Shown one piece after another: positions 1 through 5,415 of a stretch of 7,080 nucleotides of DNA. Under the pieces are notes generated by a model. That model ran no database searches, was not told the DNA's origin, and saw only the letters and a list, made by a program, of their open reading frames with translations. The stretch is from Actinomycetes bacterium (GTDB taxonomy: Bacteria > Actinomycetota > Actinomycetes > Actinomycetales > Cellulomonadaceae), in contig JAJYTJ010000187.1 of assembly GCA_021793115.1 (NCBI GenBank), forward strand, positions 1 through 7,080, written 5' to 3'. Position 1 is the stretch's first letter. Every line of letters begins with the position of its first letter. Position numbers and translations under genes: made by a program.

Positions 1-608
1 GCGCCCCACGTCCGGTCGAGGGCTTCGAGCACGACGAGGAGGGCGCACGCCCCGGCGTCGACGACGCGGGCCTGCCGCAGCACGGGGTGCTCGGCGCTGA
101 CGCGGGCCAGGTCGTGACGCACCTGCGCGAGCGCGGCTCCCAGCAGACCGGCGGGCGACGCGCCGGTGCGGGCCCCGTGCCGCACGTGCTCGGCCACCAG
201 CCGCGCCACCGTGAGGACGGTGCCCTCCTGCGGCAGCGCGACCGCGTCGTGCGCCGCGGTCGCCGCCGCCGCGAGCGCCACGGCGACGGCCGTCGGGTCG
301 GCGGCCTCGTCGGGCAGCGCCGCGGCGAACCCGGCCAGCCACTGGCTGACGATGACACCGGAGCTGCCGCGCGCCGCCGTGAGCGCCCCGGCCGCGAACG
401 CCCACGCCACCTCGCCGGCGCCTGCCGCACCCGGCGCCGCGGCCACGCTCCGGGCACCGCCCTCGACCGTCAGCCGCACGTTGGTGCCGGTGTCCGAGTC
501 CGGCACCGGGAAGACGTTCACCGCGTCGATCCGTGGCGCGGCCTGCGCCAGGAGCTCCGCCGCGGCACGCGCCCACGCGCGCACCGCCGCACCGTCCAGC
601 CGCTCCAC
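1..608 (-). CDS. DAK2-domain (YloV/FakA-like) protein, N-terminal part
   Basis: The first 202 residues of a protein that continues past the left edge. It carries the DhaL/DAK2 nucleotide-binding domain: the metal/ATP loop [13 protein letters not shown] at residues 31-43 (Asp37, Asp39 and Asn43 kept), the second loop [10 protein letters not shown] at 80-89, EGTVLTVAR near the middle, and [10 protein letters not shown] close to the edge. In Firmicutes the relative FakA is the ATP-binding subunit of fatty acid kinase; actinobacterial relatives are poorly characterised, so the substrate is unknown. The GTG start at 606-608 is preceded by GAAGGAGAG (615-623) at a 6-base spacing, one of the best ribosome binding sites here. 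Two usually conserved positions differ: PDGDTG reads PDSDTG and RGNSG reads RGSSG. The gene diverges from rpmB; in many actinobacteria the DAK2 gene follows rpmB on the same strand. Family is secure, function is not. Confidence 0.88.
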   Translation of the reverse strand, partial: MERLDGAAVRAWARAAAELLAQAAPRIDAVNVFPVPDSDTGTNVRLTVEGGARSVAAAPGAAGAGEVAWAFAAGALTAARGSSGVIVSQWLAGFAAALPDEAADPTAVAVALAAAATAAHDAVALPQEGTVLTVARLVAEHVRHGARTGASPAGLLGAALAQVRHDLARVSAEHPVLRQARVVDAGACALLVVLEALDRTWG

Positions 609-614
609 GCCCCG

Positions 615-623
615 CTCTCCTTC
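615..623 (-). promoter_or_regulatory. Ribosome binding site of the DAK2 gene
   Basis: GAAGGAGAG on the minus strand, 6 bases before the GTG at 606-608. It fixes this start and excludes longer upstream extensions of the frame. Confidence 0.75.
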
Positions 624-713
624 CGCCCGGCCCCCACTGTGCCGCGTCCCGCCCACAGCCGCCGCCACGGGCGCGCGGCGGCCGCGCCTCCTCGGCGGGC
701 CCCGGTGCGCATT

Positions 714-741
714 TTGGCCCCTGCGAACCCTGGGCTAGTCT
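714..741 (+). promoter_or_regulatory. Probable rpmB promoter
   Basis: A -10 element TAGTCT (736-741) matches the actinobacterial TANNNT pattern, and TTGGCC (714-719) is a possible -35 with a 16-base spacer. It lies in the only AT-richer patch upstream of rpmB. The predicted transcript starts near 748, leaving a leader of about 104 bases. Confidence 0.55.
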
Positions 742-749
742 GGTCCGGT

Positions 750-768
750 TGTCCGGCAGCCCCGGACA
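750..768 (+). promoter_or_regulatory. Hairpin at the 5' end of the rpmB leader
   Basis: TGTCCGG (750-756) pairs perfectly with CCGGACA (762-768) across a 5-base loop. It starts within a few bases of the predicted transcription start, so the mRNA would begin with a stem-loop. It may stabilise the message or act in regulation; the sequence does not decide. Confidence 0.4.
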
Positions 769-790
769 TTCGTGGTGCCCGCAGCGGCCC

Positions 791-806
791 GCGCCGGTCC
801 CGGCGC
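791..806 (+). promoter_or_regulatory. Second hairpin in the rpmB leader
   Basis: GCGCCG (791-796) and CGGCGC (801-806) form a 6-bp all-GC stem around a 4-base loop, about 35 bases before the rpmB ribosome binding site. There is no U-tract, so it is not an obvious terminator. It could be a leader structure or a by-product of high GC content. Confidence 0.3.
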
Positions 807-840
807 CCGAGGACGACGAGCACTCCGCCGACCAGCGACC

Positions 841-845
841 AGGAG
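841..845 (+). promoter_or_regulatory. Ribosome binding site of rpmB
   Basis: AGGAG placed 6 bases before the GTG at 852-854. It decides the start of L28 against the much longer open frame that runs upstream. Confidence 0.8.
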
Positions 846-851
846 TACACC

Positions 852-1043
852 GTGGCAGCGACCTGCGACGTCTGCGCGAAGGGCCCGAGCTTCGGGCACA
901 ACGTCTCGCACTCGAACCTCAAGACCAACCGCCGTTGGAACCCGAACATCCAGCGCGTGCGCGTGGTGGAGAACGGCACGCCCAAGCGGCTGAACGTCTG
1001 CACGTCGTGCCTCAAGGCCGGCAAGGTCCGCCGCGCCCTCTGA
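852..1043 (+). CDS. rpmB: 50S ribosomal protein L28
   Basis: A 63-residue protein with the L28 signature: [17 protein letters not shown] (5-21), then [15 protein letters not shown] (24-38) and [10 protein letters not shown] (50-59). L28 is a small basic protein of the large ribosomal subunit. Cys5, Cys8, Cys50 and Cys53 form two CxxC pairs, so this is the zinc-ribbon (C+) form; many bacteria with this form also have a cysteine-free paralogue used when zinc is scarce. The GTG start has a good AGGAG, and the length is normal for the family. The gene has its own promoter, a leader of about 104 bases and a strong hairpin after the stop, so it looks monocistronic. In actinobacteria rpmB usually lies near thiL, ddl and a DAK2 gene, as here. 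Confidence 0.97.
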   Translation: MAATCDVCAKGPSFGHNVSHSNLKTNRRWNPNIQRVRVVENGTPKRLNVCTSCLKAGKVRRAL

Positions 1044-1065
1044 GCACCGGCACCGCTCGTCCCCG

Positions 1066-1095
1066 GGGCCTGTGAGGGCAGATCCTCACAGGCCC
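1066..1095 (+). terminator. Intrinsic-type terminator of rpmB
   Basis: A perfect 12-bp stem, GGGCCTGTGAGG (1066-1077) with CCTCACAGGCCC (1084-1095), closing a 6-base loop and beginning 22 bases after the rpmB stop. Only TT follows, which is common for hairpin terminators in high-GC actinobacteria. It is the strongest inverted repeat I found in the window. Confidence 0.8.
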
Positions 1096-1125
1096 TTGGC
1101 ATGTCTTTGACGCTCCTTCTATGGC
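1096..1125 (+). promoter_or_regulatory. Candidate promoter of the GNAT gene
   Basis: TTGGCA (1096-1101) matches the -35 consensus at 5 of 6 positions, and TATGGC (1120-1125) is a partial -10 at an 18-base spacing. Transcription would start near 1132, only about 5 bases before the ATG. The -35 abuts the rpmB terminator stem. TTGACG at 1107-1112 is a second -35-like match but has no good -10 partner upstream of the start codon. Confidence 0.35.
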
Positions 1126-1136
1126 ATCGTGACCAT

Positions 1137-1658
1137 ATGGAGCAGCACGACGAGGTGACCATCCGCCCTGCCACGGTCGCCGACGCGGCCGCCATCGCCG
1201 ACGTCCACGTCCGCTCGTGGCAGCACGCCTACACCGGCATCGTGCCGGACGACTTCCTCGCCGGCCTCGACCCCGCGCGGCGTGCCCCGGTGTGGGAGGA
1301 GAACCTGCGCCGCGGCCCCGACGACCACGTGCTCACGTGGGTCGCGGAGGCGGGCCACCGGATCGTCGGCTTCGCCACGCTCGGGCCCGGACGCGACGAG
1401 GACGTCCAGCGCGGCGACCGCGAGATCTACTCGATCTACCTCGACCCGGAGCAGTGGGGCCGCGGCGTGGCACGCGAGCTCATGCGGACGCTCGTCGCCG
1501 CGGCCGGCCCCGGCACCCGCATCCTGCTGTGGGTGCTCGCCGAGAACGAGCGCGCGCAGCACTTCTACCGGCGCAACGGCTTCGAGGCCGACGGCGTCGA
1601 GAAGCTCGCCCCTGTGGGTGGCGCGGAGCTGCTCGAGGTCCGCTACCGCCGCGGCTGA
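1137..1658 (+). CDS. GNAT-family N-acetyltransferase
   Basis: A 173-residue single-domain acetyltransferase that would transfer an acetyl group from acetyl-CoA to an amine; the substrate cannot be read from the sequence. The N-terminal part has TIRPATVADAAAIADVH and SWQHAYTGIVPDDFL. Motif A follows the strand IYSIYLDP, with the CoA pyrophosphate loop QWGRGVA at 106-112, and ENERAQHFYRRNGF (136-149) is the typical motif B region. The ATG at 1137 is preferred because the conserved part begins a few residues later. Another in-frame ATG at 1101 would add 12 residues of unrelated sequence lying over the promoter. Neither start has a Shine-Dalgarno sequence, so a nearly leaderless mRNA is likely. 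Hairpins on both sides suggest a single-gene unit. The family is clear; the exact start is moderately certain. Confidence 0.88.
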   Translation: MEQHDEVTIRPATVADAAAIADVHVRSWQHAYTGIVPDDFLAGLDPARRAPVWEENLRRGPDDHVLTWVAEAGHRIVGFATLGPGRDEDVQRGDREIYSIYLDPEQWGRGVARELMRTLVAAAGPGTRILLWVLAENERAQHFYRRNGFEADGVEKLAPVGGAELLEVRYRRG

Positions 1659-1682
1659 GGGTCACCCGTTCGCAGCAGCGCC

Positions 1683-1706
1683 CGCGGGCCGACGTCAAGG
1701 CCCGCG
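1683..1706 (+). terminator. Hairpin terminator after the GNAT gene
   Basis: CGCGGGCC (1683-1690) pairs with GGCCCGCG (1699-1706) around an 8-base loop, 24 bases after the GNAT stop. There is no U-tract. Only 22 bases separate it from the next start codon, which constrains how that gene can be transcribed. Confidence 0.5.
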
Positions 1707-1717
1707 CGCGCCGTGCC

Positions 1718-1723
1718 GATTGT
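1718..1723 (+). promoter_or_regulatory. Possible -10 of the DUF2510 gene
   Basis: GATTGT ends 5 bases before the ATG at 1729. There is no ribosome binding site, and the preceding hairpin leaves almost no room for a leader, so a leaderless start is the simplest reading. The -35 region would fall inside the hairpin and shows no consensus. Confidence 0.25.
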
Positions 1724-1728
1724 CCGGC

Positions 1729-2631
1729 ATGTCCTCCTCGCCCGCGTCCGTCCAGCCGGGCTGGTACGACGACCCGCAGACGCCCGGGACCCTGCGCTGG
1801 CACGACGGCGAGGCGTGGTCCCCGTTCACCAGGGCGGCGGACATGGCCGACAGGCCGGCCCCGACCCTGCCCCGCGCCCGTACGGCCGAGGCGCCGGGGG
1901 TCACCCCCGCGCCGGCACCGACGCGGCCGTCCACCACCACCGCCCTCGCCGCCCGCCCCGGCCTCGACCGGACGGGCCCCGCCGCCGAGTGGGCACCCGC
2001 CGCCGACCGGGCGCCCGCGGCCGTGCCGACGCCGCACCGGGACCCGGCGCCCACCTGGCCCGCGGCACCGACGACCGAACCGCCGGCCGCGGCCGGCCGC
2101 CCCGCACCCGCGGCGCCCACGCCGGCGGGCCTCGCCCACGCCGCATCCCCGGCACCCGCGGCGCCAGCCCTTCCGGCGTCCCTCCCGCCCACGGCGCCGA
2201 CCCGCCCGGCTGCTCTGCCCCCATCCACCGGCTCGGGCCTGCGCCCGGTGGCCGGCCGGCTCGCGGCCCGGCTTCCAGGGTGGCTGCCGACACCCGTGTC
2301 GGGGCCGCTGTCCCGCCGGCTGGCGCGCGCCGCCGCCGCCGCGGACCGCCCGCGCGAGGGCGTTGCCGGCCTCGCGCGACGCGTCGTGTTCCCCGCAGAC
2401 GGCGCCTGGCAGGCCTCGGCCGCCGCGCTGCTCGGCCTGCTCACGGTCGCGCTGGCGGTCTGGCCCCTCGTCGGCGCCGGCGCCTGGCTGGTGACCTGCG
2501 CGTTCGCCGGCCTGGCCTTCCGGCGGCTGCGCCGCGACGTGCTGCTGGGCGGCATGGAGCGCGCCTGGTTCGGCATCGCGTGCGGCATCGCACCCCTGTG
2601 GACCGGGCTGCTCGCGCTCACCTTCCGCTGA
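1729..2631 (+). CDS. DUF2510-domain membrane protein with Ala/Pro-rich linker
   Basis: A 300-residue protein in three parts. Residues 10-35 are a DUF2510 domain (PGWYDDP, then LRWHDGEAWSPFTR), a short Trp-rich module common at the N-terminus of actinobacterial membrane proteins and of unknown function. Residues of about 36-220 are low-complexity sequence rich in Ala, Pro, Thr and Arg. The last 80 residues hold hydrophobic segments at about 229-264, probably one long or two short membrane helices, and a final helix at about 280-299. Between them lies a basic patch, FRRLRRD, which by the positive-inside rule would face the cytoplasm. I recognise no enzymatic motif. The ATG lacks a Shine-Dalgarno sequence, but DUF2510 begins nine residues later, so the start is well bounded. 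The gene is convergent with thiL, with 14 bp between the stops. The cellular role is unknown. Confidence 0.82.
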   Translation: MSSSPASVQPGWYDDPQTPGTLRWHDGEAWSPFTRAADMADRPAPTLPRARTAEAPGVTPAPAPTRPSTTTALAARPGLDRTGPAAEWAPAADRAPAAVPTPHRDPAPTWPAAPTTEPPAAAGRPAPAAPTPAGLAHAASPAPAAPALPASLPPTAPTRPAALPPSTGSGLRPVAGRLAARLPGWLPTPVSGPLSRRLARAAAAADRPREGVAGLARRVVFPADGAWQASAAALLGLLTVALAVWPLVGAGAWLVTCAFAGLAFRRLRRDVLLGGMERAWFGIACGIAPLWTGLLALTFR

Positions 2632-2650
2632 CCCGGGCGCGGGCGTCAGC
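2627..2650. terminator. Possible bidirectional terminator between the DUF2510 gene and thiL
   Basis: GCTGAC (2627-2632) and GTCAGC (2645-2650) are inverted repeats that contain the stop codons of both convergent genes. Two more C-G pairs can form inside with a one-base bulge, and CTTC/GAAG (2622-2625/2655-2658) extends the symmetry outwards. There is no U-tract in either direction. Confidence 0.4.
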
Positions 2651-3611
2651 CCGCGAAGTGGTCCCAGCCGGGCCGCACGCCCGGCACCGCGCCGGCGACG
2701 AGCACGCGCGGCGCGCCGTCGGCCGCGCGCACGCGGCCCACGACGACGAACGGCGGCGGCACCGCGCCCGTCGACGGGAACGTCGCGAGCAGCCCGTGGT
2801 CCTCGCCCCCGCCCAGCACCCAGGTCGCCGGGTCCACCTCGAGCGCCTCCGCCGCCGTCGCGAGCCGCCGCAGGTCGGCGGCGAAGGCATCGGCGGCGAG
2901 GTCGAGGACGACGTGGGACGCGGTCGCGAGCCGTCCGGCGTCGCGCAGCAGGCCGTCGGAGACGTCGATCATCGCCGTTGCGCCGGCGGCGGCCGCGACC
3001 GGACCGGCCGCGACCGGGCTCGTCGGGTGGCGGTAGGCGGCGACGAGCTCGTCGTCGAGCGGCTCGAGGTCGGCCGCCAGCAGCGCCAGGCCGGCGGCGG
3101 AGCGCCCGCGCACGCCGGCGTGCGCCAGCACGTCGCCCGGCCGTGCCCCGGAGCGCGTCACCGGTGCCCGACCCTCGAGGTCGCCGAGGGCCGTCACCGC
3201 GACCGTGACCTCCGAGCCGCCGGACAGGTCGCCGCCGACGACCCCGACGCCCAGCGGCCCGCACTCGTCCGCCAGCCCGCGCGCGAGGTCCTCCAGCCAC
3301 GCCACCGGAAGCTCGCCGGGCACCCCGAGCGCCACCACGAGCGCGGTCGGCACCGCACCCATCGCGGCGACGTCCGCGAGGTTCTGCACCGCCGCGCGGC
3401 GCCCGACGTCACGCCCGGTGGACCAGGCCCGGCGGAAGTGCCGCCCCTCGACCAGCACGTCCGTGGTCACCACGAAACGCCCGTCCGGCGCGGCCACCAC
3501 GGCGGCGTCGTCCCCCGAGGGCAGCAGCGTCGCCCGCCCGCGGGGCAGCAGGGGCACGATGCGTGCCAGCAGCGCGTCCTCGGACACCTCGCGCACCAGC
3601 GGCTCGCTCAC
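2646..3611 (-). CDS. thiL: Thiamine-monophosphate kinase
   Basis: A 321-residue ThiL, the ATP-dependent cytoplasmic enzyme that converts thiamine monophosphate to thiamine diphosphate, the last step of cofactor synthesis. The order of motifs is that of the PurM/AIR-synthase-like fold: GDDAAVV (33-39), TTDVLVEGRHF (49-59), NLADVAAMGA (77-86), GGDLSGG (126-132), IDVSDGLL (215-222) and GGGEDHGLL (267-275), with the acidic metal/ATP ligands in place. The length is normal. The frame stays open far upstream, but homology begins at about SEPLVREVSEDALL. The GTG at 3611 is chosen because it lies 7 bases after a perfect TANNNT hexamer (TACGGT) and no Shine-Dalgarno is present; GTG at 3620 would add three residues. 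The gene is divergent from the DUF3515 gene and convergent with the DUF2510 gene, so it is probably transcribed alone. Confidence 0.95.
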   Translation of the reverse strand: MSEPLVREVSEDALLARIVPLLPRGRATLLPSGDDAAVVAAPDGRFVVTTDVLVEGRHFRRAWSTGRDVGRRAAVQNLADVAAMGAVPTALVVALGVPGELPVAWLEDLARGLADECGPLGVGVVGGDLSGGSEVTVAVTALGDLEGRAPVTRSGARPGDVLAHAGVRGRSAAGLALLAADLEPLDDELVAAYRHPTSPVAAGPVAAAAGATAMIDVSDGLLRDAGRLATASHVVLDLAADAFAADLRRLATAAEALEVDPATWVLGGGEDHGLLATFPSTGAVPPPFVVVGRVRAADGAPRVLVAGAVPGVRPGWDHFAG

Positions 3612-3618
3612 GGCCGCC

Positions 3619-3624
3619 ACCGTA
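3619..3624 (-). promoter_or_regulatory. Candidate -10 element of thiL (leaderless)
   Basis: TACGGT on the minus strand, followed by 7 bases and the GTG start at 3611. It overlaps by two bases the opposite-strand -10 candidate TATCGT (3623-3628). I see no -35 consensus. Confidence 0.45.
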
Positions 3625-3628
3625 TCGT
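3623..3628 (+). promoter_or_regulatory. Candidate -10 element of the DUF3515 gene
   Basis: TATCGT matches TANNNT. Transcription would start near 3635, giving a leader of about 29 bases that includes the GAGGA ribosome binding site (3652-3656). Confidence 0.4.
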
Positions 3629-3663
3629 CCCGAGCCCGCCGTGGCGTGGGCGAGGATGGGGCG

Positions 3664-4230
3664 GTGACCCGCCGCAAGGCCTCGCTCGCCGCCCTCGTCG
3701 CGCTGCCCGCGCTGCTCGTCGGCGGCTGCGCGTCCGCCGTCCCGGTGACGCCCGCGACCGACGCGACGGACCCGGCCTGCGCGGCGCTCATCCTCGCCAC
3801 GCCGGACTCCCTCGGCGACGGCCTCGGCCGGCGGCAGACCACGGCGCAGGCCACCACGGCGTGGGGCGACCCGGCGATCGTGCTGCGCTGCGGCGTCGAG
3901 CCGCCGGGCCCGACGACCGTGCGCTGCGAGACGGTGACGACGGCCGACGGCCTGGCGATCGACTGGCTCGTGGTGCAGGACGACGGCACGGCGGGTGCCA
4001 CCGCCGGACCGGCGCCGACGGCAGGAGTCACTGCGGGCCCGACGCCGGGCGCGACCCCGAACGACGCGACGCCCGGAGCCACCGGGTGGACGTTCACCAC
4101 CTACGGCCGCGTGCCGGCCGTCGAGGTGGACGTGCCGGCCGCGGTGGCGCAGGACCGCTCGACGTCGTTCCTCGACGGGCTGTCCGCGGCCATCGCGGCC
4201 CACACGGACCACCAGCGCAGCTGCCTGTGA
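3664..4230 (+). CDS. DUF3515 family lipoprotein
   Basis: A 188-residue putative lipoprotein. The N-terminus is a signal peptide: RRK at 3-5, a hydrophobic stretch at 8-19 and the lipobox VGGC with Cys22 as the lipidated residue, so the mature protein should be anchored outside the membrane. The domain after it contains two cysteine-bearing segments (DPACAALI and VLRCGVEPPGP) and a C-terminal part, FTTYGRVPAVEVDVP, as in the actinobacterial DUF3515 family, whose function is unknown. Residues 108-141 are an Ala/Gly/Thr/Pro-rich insert between LVVQDD and WTFTTYGR. The GTG start has GAGGA (3652-3656) at a 7-base spacing and directly precedes the signal peptide. This gene is typically found between ddl and thiL, as here, but in this window it is on the opposite strand from both. 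Confidence 0.85.
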   Translation: MTRRKASLAALVALPALLVGGCASAVPVTPATDATDPACAALILATPDSLGDGLGRRQTTAQATTAWGDPAIVLRCGVEPPGPTTVRCETVTTADGLAIDWLVVQDDGTAGATAGPAPTAGVTAGPTPGATPNDATPGATGWTFTTYGRVPAVEVDVPAAVAQDRSTSFLDGLSAAIAAHTDHQRSCL

Positions 4231-4234
4231 CGGG

Positions 4235-4266
4235 CTCCCCCCGCACGGCACGCGAGCGCGAGGGAG
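4235..4266. terminator. Weak dyad between the DUF3515 gene and ddl
   Basis: CTCCC (4235-4239) can pair with GGGAG (4262-4266), with three further pairs inside (4242-4244 with 4258-4260). It fills the 39-bp gap between two convergent stop codons. It is imperfect and has no U-tract, so it is only a candidate bidirectional terminator. Confidence 0.25.
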
Positions 4267-4269
4267 AGG

Positions 4270-5388
4270 TCAGCGCAGCCCGGTGGGCCGGTGCAGCGCG
4301 AGCTGGAGCAGCTCGTCCACCAGCGCCGGGTACTCCAGGCCGGTGGCCGCCCACATCCGCGGATACATGGAGAACGGCGTGAACCCCGGCATCGTGTTGA
4401 TCTCGTTGACCACCACGTCGCCCGCCGGGGTGACGAACACGTCCACGCGCGCCAGCCCCTCGCACCCCACCGCGTCGAACGCGCGCACCGCGACGTCGCG
4501 CACGCGCGCCGTCACGTCGTCGGGCAGGTCGGCGGGGCACGTGAGGGCCACCGACTCCTCGTCGAGGTACTTCGCCTCGAAGTCGTAGAAGGCGTGCTCG
4601 CCGTGCACCACGATCTCGCCGGGCAGCGACGCCCGCGCCGGCTCGCCGTCGCGCCCGCCGAGCACGCCGCACTCGATCTCGCGCCCCACGATCGCGGCCT
4701 CGACGAGCACCTTGGGGTCGTGCTCGGCGGCCGCGCGCACGGCCGCGGACAGGTCAGCCCAGTCGGTCACCCGGCTGATGCCCAGGCTCGAGCCCGCGCG
4801 GGCCGGCTTGACGAACACCGGCAGCCCCAGCGGCCGCGCCCGCTCGAGCACGGCCTCGGGGTCGCGGTCGAGCTCGCCCGGCCGCACCACGACGTACGGG
4901 CCGACGGGCAGTCCCTGGCCGGCGAAGACGAGCTTCATCATCTGCTTGTCCATGCCGACGGCCGAGGCCAGCACGCCCGCGCCGACGTAGCGCACGTCCG
5001 CGAGCTCGAGCATGCCCTGCACCGTGCCGTCCTCGCCGAAGGGCCCGTGCAGCAGCGGGAAGACGACGTCCACGTCGCCCAGCGCCTCGGCCACCGGGCC
5101 GCGCAGGGCCTGCACCGCGCGGTCCCCCGCGGCCTGCGGCAGCAGCACGCGCACCGAGCCGTCGGACACCTCGGGCAGCCGGCCGTCCCGGATGGCCCAG
5201 CGGTCCGGGTCGTCGTCCGCGAGCACCCAGCGGCCCTCGCGCGTGATCCCCACCGCCAGCACGTCGTAGCGGGAGCGGTCGATCGCCCGCAGCACTCCCC
5301 CGGCGGTGACCGCGCTGATGGGATGCTCGCCGGAACGCCCGCCGAAGAGCACGAGGACACGGGGACGACGAGCAGTGGTCGCAGACAT
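4270..5388 (-). CDS. ddl: D-alanine--D-alanine ligase
   Basis: A 372-residue ATP-grasp enzyme that joins two D-alanines in the cytoplasm for the peptidoglycan stem peptide. The N-terminal domain has VLVLFGGRSGEHPIS (11-25), and HGPFGEDGT (114-122) leads into the central domain. MDK at 146-148 and FVKPARAGSS (192-201) supply ATP-binding residues. EAKYLDEES (271-279) is the flexible active-site loop, and RVDVF with VVNEINTMPGF (326-336) gives the metal ligands Asp316, Glu329 and Asn331. It closely resembles mycobacterial Ddl in motif order and length, and all catalytic motifs are intact. ATG at 5388 is chosen because conserved sequence begins about nine residues later. There is no strong Shine-Dalgarno; AGGG at 5398-5401 is the nearest match and also lies in a possible -10, TAGGGT. 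The gene is divergent from the PLP enzyme and convergent with the DUF3515 gene. Confidence 0.97.
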   Translation of the reverse strand: MSATTARRPRVLVLFGGRSGEHPISAVTAGGVLRAIDRSRYDVLAVGITREGRWVLADDDPDRWAIRDGRLPEVSDGSVRVLLPQAAGDRAVQALRGPVAEALGDVDVVFPLLHGPFGEDGTVQGMLELADVRYVGAGVLASAVGMDKQMMKLVFAGQGLPVGPYVVVRPGELDRDPEAVLERARPLGLPVFVKPARAGSSLGISRVTDWADLSAAVRAAAEHDPKVLVEAAIVGREIECGVLGGRDGEPARASLPGEIVVHGEHAFYDFEAKYLDEESVALTCPADLPDDVTARVRDVAVRAFDAVGCEGLARVDVFVTPAGDVVVNEINTMPGFTPFSMYPRMWAATGLEYPALVDELLQLALHRPTGLR

Positions 5389-5396
5389 CGCGGCCG

Positions 5397-5402
5397 ACCC
5401 TA
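5397..5402 (-). promoter_or_regulatory. Candidate -10 element of ddl
   Basis: TAGGGT on the minus strand, 8 bases before the ATG at 5388, implying a leader of zero to two bases. Its -35 region would lie over the first codons of the divergent PLP-enzyme gene. The AGGG could alternatively serve as a weak ribosome binding site. Confidence 0.4.
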
Positions 5403-5409
5403 CCGCCGA

Positions 5410-5415
5410 TACCCT
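5410..5415 (+). promoter_or_regulatory. Candidate -10 element of the PLP-enzyme gene (leaderless)
   Basis: TACCCT (TANNNT) is followed by exactly 6 bases and then the GTG at 5422, the spacing expected if the mRNA begins at the start codon. There is no Shine-Dalgarno sequence. The -35 region would overlap the ddl start codon. Confidence 0.5.

Larger units (their letters stand above)
609..851. other. Divergent intergenic region between the DAK2 gene and rpmB
   Basis: 243 bp with no convincing gene. The DAK2 side (about 609-705) is almost pure G+C and holds only the DAK2 ribosome binding site plus a 6-bp dyad, GGCGCG/CGCGCC (670-675/683-688). A short AT-richer island at 711-741 carries the rpmB promoter, and about 748-851 is the rpmB leader with two hairpins. 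I found no convincing promoter for the DAK2 gene; CAAAAT on the minus strand near 711-717 is a weak -10 candidate. Confidence 0.6.

Noticed and set aside
87..851. Upstream extension of the rpmB frame to give a 318-residue protein
   Set aside because: L28 is complete from the GTG at 852 with a good ribosome binding site, and the extension overlaps the DAK2 gene with shadow-like composition.
1107..1112. TTGACG as the -35 of the GNAT gene
   Set aside because: At 16-18 base spacing the -10 would be GTGACC to GACCAT, which is poor and would put the transcription start beyond the ATG.
1101..1136. ATG at 1101 as the start of the GNAT protein
   Set aside because: The added 12 residues do not look like part of the fold, there is no ribosome binding site, and the segment coincides with the probable promoter.
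1852..2250. Low-complexity GC-rich stretch as a repeat array or CRISPR-like structure
   Set aside because: There is no regular unit or spacer pattern; it is an in-frame Ala/Pro-rich linker.
1480..3300. A 606-residue minus-strand open frame antisense to the GNAT and DUF2510 genes
   Set aside because: Arg/Gly/Ala-rich composition and no motif; the known genes in the same interval have family signatures and codon use typical of high-GC coding sequence.
1713..4382. An 889-residue open frame on the plus strand crossing the DUF2510 gene, thiL and the DUF3515 gene
   Set aside because: Its translation is Arg/Ala/Pro/Gly-rich without recognisable domains and it overlaps three clearly identified genes in other frames. 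Long spurious frames are expected at this GC content.
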